The position numbers were made by a program, and so were the translations under genes. The notes under the pieces are model-generated. The model was given only the letters and a program-made list of their open reading frames with translations. It made no database searches and was not told where the DNA came from. From positions 20,712,213 through 20,776,212 of the forward strand of contig CP034975.1 of the NCBI GenBank assembly GCA_004026145.2: a stretch of DNA of 64,000 nucleotides. Direction: 5' to 3'. This stretch comes from Takifugu bimaculatus. Lineage: Eukaryota; Chordata; Actinopteri; Tetraodontiformes; Tetraodontidae. Of this stretch, positions 46,600-56,335 are shown piece after piece (positions within the stretch are counted from its first letter, which is position 1; each line of letters begins with the position of its first letter).

Positions 46600-47211
46600 C
46601 TAGATCCTAGTGAGGTGAATCAGGAAATCAGTGTCACGTTCATCCTTGGCATACAGCTTGATGTCATCCATGTAGAGGAGGTGGCTGACAGTTGTTCCAC
46701 TTTGGAACTGGTACCCATAGGCACTCTTTGTGATGATCTGGCTGAGGGGGTTTAGGCCTATGCAGAGCAGTAGGGGGGACAGAGCATCTCCGTGATATAT
46801 GCCACATCTGATGCTCACCCACGCAATTGGCTTTGAGTTGGACTACAGAGTCGTGTTCTACAGCTTCATGGAGTTCTGGATGAACTCTCGCAGTGTCCTG
46901 TTGATGTTATACAGCTTTAGGCACTCGAGTATACATGTGTGTGGCACTGAGTTATAGACTTTCTTGTAATCAATCCAGGCAGTGCACAGGTTGTGTGTTC
47001 TACAGTCCTGGGCGATTGCCCTGTCAACAAGTAGCTGCCATTTGACTCTTTTGGTGTTGTTGCCTATACCTTTCTGCACTCTGCTCATGTATTGATCCAT
47101 GTGCCTACTAATCTTAGCCATTATGATGCCTGATAGGTGCTTCCATGTGGTGTTGAGGCAGGTTATAGGCCCGTAGTTGGATGGTATTGTTCCCATCCGT
47201 GCATCCTTCAT
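46600..47211 (-). pseudogene. LINE reverse transcriptase remnant
   Basis: Two open pieces, 46,858-47,211 and 46,600-46,818. The first contains GIGNNTKRVKWQLLVDRAIAQDC and AWIDYKKVYNSVPHT (the F/YDSV-type motif with Asp changed to Asn). The second contains GDALSPLL and the YMDD catalytic motif. The two are separated by a frame break. Confidence 0.82.
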
Positions 47212-47354
47212 TATGAGGACTGTCCGGCCCTGGTTTAGCCACTCTGGGTGGTTTCCCTATGTTAGCAGCTGGTTCATCTGTGCTGCCAGGCGTTCATGGA
47301 GTGCAGTCAGCTTCTTAAGCCAGTGGGTGTGAATCGTTTCAGGCACTGGTGCAA

Positions 47355-47690
47355 TGGATAGGATGTAGCAATCCCGAGTGATAGCAACATTAGGAAGAAG
47401 GAGACACGAGAAGCTGGAGAAGTACCAAGGGCTGAAGGAGGAGATAGAGAGAATGTGGGGCATGAAGGCAACAGTGGTCCCAGTGGTGATCGGGACACTA
47501 GGGGCAGTAACACCCAACCTGAGTAGATGGCTCCAACAGATACCAGGAACCACATCAGAGATCTGTCCAGAAGAGCGCAGTCCTAGGAACAGCTAAGATC
47601 CTGCGCAGAACTCTCAGACTCCCAGGCCTCTGGTAGAGGACCCGAGTCTGAAGGAAGGAGGCACCCCCCAGGAGGGCGAGGAAGAGATTT
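47355..47690 (+). mobile_element. Restriction-like-endonuclease LINE, third 3' fragment
   Basis: Starts at 'tgtagcaatcccgagtgata' and reads LEKYQGLKEEIERMWGMKATVVPVV..LGAVTPNLSRWLQQIPGTTSEI in the plus orientation. It ends gcacc...caggagggcgaggaagag and a T/TA-rich tail. It lies directly against the 5' side of the minus-strand copy and is opposite in orientation. Confidence 0.78.
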
Positions 47691-47699
47691 TTTTTAAAT

Positions 47700-50600
47700 A
47701 TATATATGTTTATAAGTTTTTCAGTTATTTGACTGGTGTAAATAAATTAGCTTTTTGTAATTTATGTTTTGTTTTTTTCCAGCAGTGTGTAGTTCCTTCC
47801 CAAAGTTGGTACTGCAATCATAATTAAAATATTGTGGTATGACCTCTGGGAATCGTAATGATGCTTTCTTACATACTACTTTACATTTCAGAATATTAGA
47901 CATATTACTTTATGCCCAACAGAGGAAGATTCCCACTGTTCCTAAAACAAAATACTTATTTAGGAGAGTACTTTAGTCAGGGTCAAAAGAATATATCATG
48001 GGGATAACTGATAGTGCTTATGTGTTGTGGCTGAATATGCATCATGCAAAACACTGGATTTGCCACATTTAAAAAGCAGGTTCTTAGTCATAGCTCAGAT
48101 GGAGGCGTGTAACAATACAGGTGATAGTGGACCAGGGATGAATAATACTGTAAACACAATTCACACCTGCCCAACACCTGCTCATCCTGTGTTGTCACTC
48201 AGGCTTACAAATACAACCTGTGTTCTTAAGCAACTCAGTAATGTCAATTATTTTGATTTGCATTCCACATTTTACATTAGTATTAGTATGGAAACAAATG
48301 TCCAAAATAAATGTTATGGGTTTCAAAATATCTCTACAGCACTGCTTACTTAAGAAATAACTCATAAATAAACTTGAACCATTTATTTTCTGTCACCTCT
48401 TTCTAATCTGAATAGTAGAGATTACTGGGTCCCAGCAGTCCAGCACAATATTTTACTTTTAGCTTCAGAATTTTTGAGCATATTAAAAATGATGACATTA
48501 CATTTAGTAAAGCAATTATAAAAAGATGAAAGCCACGGGCAAAAACGTTAATTTATGAGTCACGGGAAAAAGCACCAATCAGCTGTTATAGCTGACCTTA
48601 GTCAAAAAATGTGACTCACCATGTTGCGTAAAAAGACTCTCGGTCCTAATCAGAACACATTTTTCTCAGTATCTAGTTTCTGTGGTGTAATCTAATATAA
48701 TGTTAAATAAAGGCTCTTTGCATGCATGTAATTACTTGGAATTTGCTTGTTAGTGTCTGTATTGCTCAGCATACAAGCAACACAAAGTTTCCCATCAGAG
48801 TTTTTTCGGTCTCTATAATGAGTTTCTTGTAACAGATTTAGCTCAGGCATAGCATTACACTGTTGATATTTTACTTTCATCTATATAAATTGAAATAATG
48901 CATAGCCTGTTACTTCCAAATATTAGAATGCACATAAATATAGTGTAAAAAGCTTTTGGAAAAGAACAAGAAAGTGTCCTTCAGAGCATGTGGAGCAGAA
49001 GGCCAGACAATCTTTTGGTTGTATTTGACCAAAGTTAACCTGAGTTCACACAGTCGCTCATAGTGCGGTAATAACACAACATGACATGTGACATTGTGAG
49101 ATATGACACCAGCATCCAGCATTGCGTGCATAGCCAAAGTCTCACGGGATTTATTGACTAAACAAATATCTGTAAATCAGAAATATGAGAAAGTCCCTTA
49201 GAAGTATGTATCAGTCAATGACTATGCTAGCCCATTAGGACAGATCCTCAGTGAATCCTCATAGTTGATGGACGGAGATATTCCTGACTGTGCTTTGCAT
49301 ATTGATCTGGATCAGAAAGAGCTGACTCCTCATTACCAAAGACCTGTGAGTCAGATGTCTTGGTGTTAGAGAAAAATGCATGATAACACACTAAAAGCAC
49401 ATGGCTGTTCATGGGTCATACCTCAATACAGTTGCAAATGTTGCCTCTTTGTCTTCTTCACCTCTTTAATCAGCAGTATTTCAACTATTTGGCCTTTAGG
49501 CATTTATTTTGTGCATAGCAGTGTGTGAAACTACAGTTACTAGTCAAAGACACACAGCTGCTGAAAACAAATAGAGTTTATCAGACCCCAGGTGACCTGC
49601 TTCACATTGTGTTTACTTTGATACATGGAATGGCGCTATCAGATTGCAACATAATTCCCTCAAGTATATGAAGAACTAGTTTCTGTTTCTTTGACCATAT
49701 CACAATAACCGAAGCACCCATTGACACATTGTTACATTTTTGTAATCTGGCTGAGCTGTGCATCCGGGATGTAATAATCAGTACAGGAGGTGTATAGGAG
49801 GAGTACAGGAGGCATGCCACAGTTCTCTTTATGGATGACGTGAGGTTGGGATAAGTCATGTTGTTGTTTGCTTACGCCAGTAAGTACATTTCATGCTGGA
49901 TCTCAATCAATGGGGTAGATGAGATAAGATTTAGACCCTTCATATTGCGAGATCGTTATCATGCAGGATCCTCATAAATTGTCCTACAATTTATTTCTTC
50001 AAGGCACAATTCAACTTTATTTCATCCCCAAAAAAAAAACAAGTTTTGTACTCCTCAGGAAGTGACGGCACAATCTGCGTAAGCAAGAGTACAAACTGAT
50101 CCTTCCTGACATCTGTTCCCTTTGTCATGACCTTCACATGGTGTTCAACTTTCCACACTAGATTTTATCATGCCATGTGACCATGATGCATCATTATCAA
50201 GGCTGTCAAATTATTCAAATTTGTTATCAGATTATCACAGAGTAGCTGTACAATTTAAATCACAATTCATAGTATAAAGCAAAGCAGTGGGAGTGCAGAC
50301 CTTGGGTCATTTTCTCACACAATAAAACTTACACTCAAAATTAATACTCCCATTACTTGAATTTGTCTGTCACTGTATATTGCCTTGTTTCATATTTGAG
50401 GGTTCTGTGAAAGGATTGCTAATTCAGGTTTTAGATTATAGACTATAACTCAAATGACAAAATAAAGGGAGTTGGAGAGAACGGTCTCAGCTGCCTTCCC
50501 TTAAAGAAGGTTGTTGAGCCTAAAAAGAAACCTACAATTTAAACAAGGCAAGTAGTACAATGTATACATAGGCAGTAGTCATGCAATGTTACATAATAGT

Positions 50601-51450
50601 AGTCAATTAAATAAGCTCTTCTTTCATTTCAACATTTCCTGTAAAAGTCCTTTTTAGTGCTGGTGAAGATGTTTTTAGTGCCAAACGGATTGGGCTGTCT
50701 AATAAAAATCATTCCCAAAATCCGAAATCCGTCACAAAGCTCAAAACAAAACAAGGATCTTTAAAGGAGATGCCTTTGAAAGATAGAGATGGCTCAAAGA
50801 AGAATTTGAAGACCAACACTGAAGTTGCTAATTTTCTCCTGATAAATAAGATCCAGCTAAATTTGGGTAACCTTTTTTTTATACTTTAATATTATACCAT
50901 TTTCAAGTGACAGTTCTTATTCCTCGAGCATGGGGAAACGGAAGAAGGTGGCCTGGTCTGATGAATCTTGTTTTCTTTCACCTTATGTTGACACAATTTC
51001 TTTCCCAGACTTTGGTATTCAGGGTGGAAGAGTGATGGTGTATCTTGAGAAGGTCTAGGCAGTGGAGGAATGGCCCATACCTAAGACATGAGAAGAGTTC
51101 CAGCACTTTCTGGGGTTCGCCACTTTCTATTGACATTTTATCCTGGAACAGACTCACTTCCTCCACTGTGGTGTTCTGTTTGTCGCCTGAGGCAGACAAG
51201 GCTTTTCTGCACTTTTTAATCTCATTGTCTGACTCCCACAGACAAGAAAGAAATAACGACATGGACAAGCAGGGGCTGTCAGCTATCAAGATTGTCTTGG
51301 AAGAGTGGAGACATTGACTTGAAAAGACAAAACATCCAGTCAGATCAAAAGAATCTAGCTTACATCCAAACATCGCTTACTGCAGACATTGCAGTGCAGT
51401 GCTCTGAAGGTGCACTGCCAGGTACCCTGGTACCAAGGTACCGAACCCAC
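47700..51450. other. Intergenic, no gene seen
   Basis: AT-rich sequence without recognisable domains, RNAs or well-bounded repeats. The 131-codon minus-strand frame at 50,978-51,373 resembles no family I know. Confidence 0.5.
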
Positions 51451-51454
51451 AAAT

Positions 51455-51575
51455 GCTCATATAGCGCCCTTCGATGAACTGGCAACTCATTCAGGAGAGG
51501 ACCCTACCTTTGCCCATTGTGTGCCTTCCACATAACCCCAAAAGGGATAAAGTGCTTAAGAAGAGGAGACGAGAC
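51455..51575 (+). repeat. Degenerate fish SINE/LINE-tail-like repeat
   Basis: Phrases 'gaactggcaactcattcagg', 'ccctacctttgcccattg' and 'aaagggataaagtgcttaag' match a very common teleost repeat tail. The internal sequence is damaged. Confidence 0.55.
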
Positions 51576-51601
51576 GAGCCTGTCACCCAGGTGAAGCTGG
51601 A

Positions 51602-51626
51602 TGCTCTCTCTCTCTCTCTCTCTCTC
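51602..51626. repeat. (TC)n microsatellite
   Basis: Short TC run. Confidence 0.85.
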
Positions 51627-52369
51627 CACTGGGGTTTATTGGGTTGCCAGGCCATATTCCCAGATGTGCCATTGCTAAGTTTAGCTGGGGAATCAAAAAT
51701 AAAATTTGAGAGGCTCCGCAGCACAGATCCTGTAATCATTTGTTTATCCCATACTCTATCCATTACCAGGACCAGCAGTGGGCTTATGCTTCCCATTTTG
51801 TGTGCTACCTTAAATCTCACTGAACCATATCTCTGCTGAAGTGACAGTTTTGGTGGCCCATTTTGAATTGAGACGTCTGGGAATATGTGGCAGCTTGCAC
51901 CAACTGTGTCTGCATCAATGGGCTTCATCAGGTTACAGCAGGTCTCTTCTGCCCTCGACTCATCTCTGGGTTTTCCTAGTTGCATATGGCTCTGGAATTT
52001 GTCACTGGTCTCTAATTCTCAGGGCAAGGCTGTCATACTCACCTGAGCATTCTCCCATAATCTTCACCTGCTCTCACACTCATCAGGCTCCTGCATTATT
52101 AACTCTGGTTCACTCTCCACCAATGGTCACTATTCTGTACCAGCTCCAATGTGTTTATTTGGATTCTGGTATTCCTTTTTTCCATCTCACCTACTCTCGA
52201 CCTGCCTGAAGATTTCCCCTCAAACTCCTGTTTTGACTGTGTGTAGTTTATCTTCTAAAAGCCTTTCCTGTCTTGGTCTGCATTGTGGGTTCAGAATTCT
52301 GACTTATCAGCACCTTTATGGTTCTAGTTTAGAATATACCTTAAAGAGTCAGAGCTGTGACGGGTATGG

Positions 52370-52850
52370 TATGGACCCTAAGTGCAGTACAAAACAGGCA
52401 ATAAACTGATGATCAGTTAACAGGTTTATTAACTGCAATCTAGCACACAAAGAACAGTTCGAGGGCAGGGCAGTGGACTTGTTCGAGGCAGGCAAAAGTT
52501 CAGTAACCGGGAGGCAGGCAGAATCAGGCAAACAATCCAGAGGGAGACTGGCTGAGCTCGTGGTTAAAACAGAAGACAGAGTTAATTTACCAGGGGACAG
52601 GTAGAACGGGCAGGTCGTAAACAGCTAGAAGGTCATGTATAGCAGAGACAATCTGGCACCGAGTGAGTGTGAGGCTGGAGAATATATACTGGTAGGTGAA
52701 CTGATTGATGAGTGAGGGCAGGTGTGTGATCAGTGAGTGAGGGCAGGTGTGTGATCAGTGACTGAGAGCAGGTGTGTGATCAGAGGGTGTGGTGTGAGCA
52801 GGGGAGTGGAAAAGAACTGAGTCCATGGGCTGGAGCAGGGTGTGACAAGA
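52370..52850. repeat. Unclassified interspersed repeat with minisatellite
   Basis: A run of phrases typical of fish repeat ends (gaccctaagtgcagtac, gcaggcaaaagttcagtaac, gaggcaggcagaatcaggca) is followed by a three-copy 25-bp tandem repeat and 'agcagggtgtgaca'. It may be an LTR or transposon terminal region; I could not assign it. Confidence 0.5.
52711..52785. repeat. 25-bp minisatellite, three copies
   Basis: Units start at 52,711, 52,736 and 52,761, each reading ag/ctgag(g/a)gcaggtgtgtg followed by atcagtg or a close variant. Confidence 0.75.
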
Positions 52851-53178
52851 GCCTTTTTAGGAGCAATATTGGGGCCAACACAATGTTGGGCAGGTGGTGA
52901 TGCTCAATTGTTTAACACCAGTAAGTGATGAGTTCTTCTATTGGCGATGCTCAACAAAACCAACAAATGAAAGTACATTCTACAATTCGGATATTATTTG
53001 GATGTATCAATACAAAGGAATTCGTGCATTATATTCTTTTTATGTGAGGTATTCATGAAAACAACTTCAATAAACATTGCACTACACAAAATATGTACTG
53101 TATTTTTGAGTTTTATTTTCAGATTTTTCTATTATACGCAGTTTATTCTTAAACAGGTTGAAATGTGGGAAGAAGACT

Positions 53179-54387
53179 TCAAAGGATACCAGCCACATCT
53201 ATGGGAAGCTCCTCAATTTGGATGCTGTAAAACTTTTGGATTTCTAAGAGTGTGTGCTGGCTGTCTTCTGTCACCATGGTTATGGTCACTCCCTTCCTAC
53301 CAAATTGACCACCTCGACCAATTCCGTAGATGTAGTTCTCCACGTTGGTGGGGAGGTCGTAATTGATCACCACTGACACATGCTGAACATCGATTCCTCG
53401 GGCCATCAGATCAGTGGTAATCAGCACTCGGCTGGAGCCAGAGCGAAACTCCTTCATGACAACATCCCTCTCACTCTGCTCCATCTCTCCATGCAGGACA
53501 GAGACTGTGAAATCTTCTGATGTCAGCCGCTGAGCCAGCCACTCTGCTTTCCTGCTGGTGTTTACAAAAATGACAGCTTGGCTAATGGTGAGAGTCTCAT
53601 ACAGGTCAAACAGGGTTTCCAGTTTATACTCTTCTTTTTCAGTGTTAACATAGAACTGTCGAATCCCCTCCAGGGTCAGTTCCTCCTTTGTAACAAGGAT
53701 TTTCTTTGGATTCTGCATAAAAAATTTTGTGACCTCCAGAACATCAGGTGACATGGTTGCTGACATTAGGACCACTTGGATATTAGTTGGCAGTTTAAGG
53801 AAGATTTTATAAATTTGGTCCTTGTCCTGACCCAGCATCCAATCTGCTTCATCAAGCACCAGCATTTGTATGGCCCTGGGAAAGATGACCCTGCACATTA
53901 ACATGTCAAAGACACGTCCTGGTGTTCCCACGATGATATGAGGACTCAATGACTTCAGGGTATCTATCTCCTGACAAAAGCTTGTCCCTCCAACACAGGC
54001 ATGGCAACAGACCCCCATGTAGTCCCCCAGACTGAGCACAACTTTCTGAATTTGGTGAGCCAGCTCTCTGGTGGGTGCCAGGATAATAGCCTGGGTCTCT
54101 TTTATGGTCACATTAATTCTCTGCAGGACGGAGATGATGTAGGTCCCTGTCTTTCCAGTTCCTGACTGTGATTGTGCGATGACATCATGTCCTTTGATGC
54201 ATGGAATGATGACTCGCTGTTGAAAGAAAGAAGGCTTCTCAAATCCATACGCAAAGATGCCTCTGAGCAGATTCTCATTCAGCTTCATGTCTTCAAAACA
54301 CTCCGCAGCATGATCCCAGTTTTCATTGATTATCTCCTCTGTCTCTGAAGGAGCTGGATTCTCTGGATATTCTGGTTGTCTGTACAT
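53179..54387 (-). CDS. Intronless eIF4A-like DEAD-box protein (retrocopy)
   Basis: An uninterrupted 402-codon frame matching eIF4A1/2 from end to end (about 406 aa); vertebrate parent genes have many introns, so this is most likely a retrocopy. eIF4A is the RNA helicase that unwinds mRNA leaders for translation initiation. Motifs: Q motif GFEKPSFFQQ at 48-57, SGTGKT at 75-80, PTRELA at 105-110, GG at 133-134, TPGR at 155-158, DEAD at 179-182, SAT at 209-211 and TTD...ARGIDVQ at 324-335. Motif VI, normally HRIGRGGR, reads YGIGRGGQ at 354-361: the His and two of three arginines are lost. Around DEAD, E-M-L is W-M-L and one residue is missing downstream. No poly-A tail or target duplication was found. 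It could be an expressed divergent paralogue or a retropseudogene that has not yet gained a stop. Confidence 0.8.
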   Translation of the reverse strand: MYRQPEYPENPAPSETEEIINENWDHAAECFEDMKLNENLLRGIFAYGFEKPSFFQQRVIIPCIKGHDVIAQSQSGTGKTGTYIISVLQRINVTIKETQAIILAPTRELAHQIQKVVLSLGDYMGVCCHACVGGTSFCQEIDTLKSLSPHIIVGTPGRVFDMLMCRVIFPRAIQMLVLDEADWMLGQDKDQIYKIFLKLPTNIQVVLMSATMSPDVLEVTKFFMQNPKKILVTKEELTLEGIRQFYVNTEKEEYKLETLFDLYETLTISQAVIFVNTSRKAEWLAQRLTSEDFTVSVLHGEMEQSERDVVMKEFRSGSSRVLITTDLMARGIDVQHVSVVINYDLPTNVENYIYGIGRGGQFGRKGVTITMVTEDSQHTLLEIQKFYSIQIEELPIDVAGIL

Positions 54388-55655
54388 GTTTGTATTAAGA
54401 TGAACTGCTTAGTTAGTTTCATTCGTTAAAATACCTTCAATTACTTATCATATTAGGTAAATTGGGTAAATTCAACTGGAGATAAAATCAGTCCATTTGG
54501 TGCTTTAATGTTACCTTTTATAAATAATACTTTAATCATCAAAGCAGTAATATATTGTAACTGAAGTAAAATTATAACAGAAAAGAACAGGAAAGAATTC
54601 TGAAGAATTGTGTGTTTTTCTATCATGTAGCTGTGTAGGTTTAACCCAGATGCACTATGGAAAGAATGTAAGATGATTTTGTTTTATCAAGCATACCTAG
54701 AGGAATGTGCATAGATGTTGGGAAACAGAAAATACACTCACTGATATTGTGTATCTGCATCTGTGTGCGTTGAGGCTTATAGTGCAGTGCTGCCATTTCA
54801 GTCAGAAAGTCTGTTCACAAAAGCAGCTGTGAACACATGCTGCTGGCACAGATTCAGTCAATTTGGCAAAAAAAACACATGAATCTTGTTACAGTACTGA
54901 GAAAACATTATTGCAAATGCACTTTTTGCTTTAACTTGAATTTGGATGATGATCTGGACGTTAGGTAATAGTTAAACAGACATAGACTTTTTTATTACAT
55001 GAATCAAATGACTCTTATTTTTTTTTGGTTGCTCTTAATAACGAGGCCCTTTTCTCTTTGTGTTCACATTCTTCTCAGCTGATAAACAAGTTGTTTAATT
55101 AGCTTCATTCTTTCTATCCCAACTCTGTTCTGCTCAGATCATCAGCTTGCTGCACAGATCCCATTCACACTTCCTGACTTTAAATTCACAGAAGAAAACC
55201 TGGGAAACTTTTATCTTCATAGTTTTCTTACTACTTGCCAATAGAGGTAATTGTAATAAACTAATATCTTGTTATTTGTATGATAAAACCTTGGCAAGTT
55301 GGCATTGAGCACATAGGTTGGACACATAAAAAGGTTACTGCTGAACAGAGTGCACAATCCTGCTTGGGAGTAAACAAGCATTTATGTCTTTAGCCATGTG
55401 GCACAATTCATTCTTCACTAACTTCTTGTGAAGTGAACACCTTACAGCATTTCTTTACTGTCAAACTAACATCAAACTACTAACTATTTTCAGGTGAGGA
55501 AGTGTTACATCTGCAGAAAAGATGCCTTTCAAAATAAGATTTTTTAAAATCATTTAACATTACTTAACACCCCAGTCACTCTGCTACCTCACTTTGTCAA
55601 CTGTTACACATAGAAATAACAAATAAATCTCCCACTCATACCGTATATTGGGATT
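54388..55655. other. Region upstream of the eIF4A-like frame
   Basis: AT-rich sequence with no obvious coding exon. Any promoter or 5' exon of the minus-strand eIF4A-like frame would lie here; I could not identify one with confidence. Confidence 0.45.
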
Positions 55656-55659
55656 ATCA

Positions 55660-55830
55660 ATAAAAATAATGTCTGTGTAGATTCTCAATCATCCAGGTCA
55701 TAGTTATCCAAGGTAGTTTACTTTGTCAACTGGACTGTATTTCTTCTCCTTGAAGATGTTTTGCCTTCTATCCAGAAGATTTCTTCAATTCATCTGAACT
55801 GAAGAAGTTCATCTGATAGAGTCTTTGCCC
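55660..55830. repeat. Teleost interspersed repeat fragment
   Basis: Phrases 'attctcaatcatccaggtca', 'gtcaactggactgtatttc', 'cttgaagatgttttgcct' and 'gaagatttcttcaattc' form a repeat seen very widely in fish, probably the end of a retroelement. The family is not assigned with certainty. Confidence 0.6.
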
Positions 55831-55839
55831 ATTTACTGG

Positions 55840-56296
55840 GTTTCTGATACGTGCTATCATACTTTGGTTGTCTTCACCACTGGGTCATGGTTTCCTCTCC
55901 TCTCCTCTCCTCTCCTCTCCTCTCCTCTCCTCTCCTCTCCTCTCCTCTCCTCTCCTCTGTAATCATCTACAGGTATTGTCGCCTTCATAAGCTGTATGCT
56001 GACCTACTGACCTCCGACCCTGCTGAGCCACCCAACCCGACTCTACCTTCAGCTTATTTTAAATAATATAATGTATTTCTATGTTCAACCTATTTTCTCC
56101 TCTACCATTCCTCCCCTTTCTCCTCCCTCTCTATCCAGCCGACCATCAGCAGGAGGGTCCCCCTACGTGAGCCTGGTCCTGCTCAAGGTTTCTTCCTGTT
56201 AAAGGGGAGTTTTTCCTTGCCACTGTTGCTTGCTGGGGGTCAGGTCCTGGGATTCTGTAAAGTGCCTAGAAACAATTCTGATTGTAACAGATGCTA

Positions 56297-56328
<32 letters not shown>

Positions 56329-56335
56329 TTCAAAC
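55840..56335 (+). repeat. 3' tail of an L2-type LINE, second long copy
   Basis: Same order as the copy at 60-480: CTCCT pentamers (55,892-55,958), pyrimidine-rich stretch, 'cagccgaccatcagcaggag', 'gagcctggtcctgctcaagg' and a 'tataaataaagattgattga' end with (TGAT)n. Confidence 0.8.
55892..55958 (+). repeat. (TCCTC)n microsatellite inside the L2 tail
   Basis: About 13 pentamer units at the same position as in the copy near the window start. Confidence 0.9.

Larger units (their letters stand above)
45215..47340 (-). mobile_element. Restriction-like-endonuclease LINE, larger inverted copy
   Basis: About 2.1 kb of the 3' half of a LINE of the R2/R4/Rex6 type, read on the minus strand. In order from 47.2 to 45.2 kb: the reverse transcriptase start (GTIPSNYGPITCLNTTWKHLSG, 46,858-47,211), the catalytic block (YHGDALSPLLLCIGLNPLSQ and LLYMDDIKLYAKDERD, 46,600-46,818), a linker (YHQQIEEVADTEKTYQRLAK, 45,734-46,009), then the endonuclease domain to RRTLRIPGLW (45,267-45,785). 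Frameshifts and stops separate the blocks, so it is dead. Confidence 0.85.

Noticed and set aside
50978..51373. 131-codon minus-strand frame
   Set aside because: No recognisable domain and no splice or promoter context; probably chance or an unidentifiable repeat relic.
52711..52785. Regular 25-bp repeats resembling a small CRISPR array
   Set aside because: The units are directly adjacent with no spacers, in a vertebrate genome: a minisatellite.
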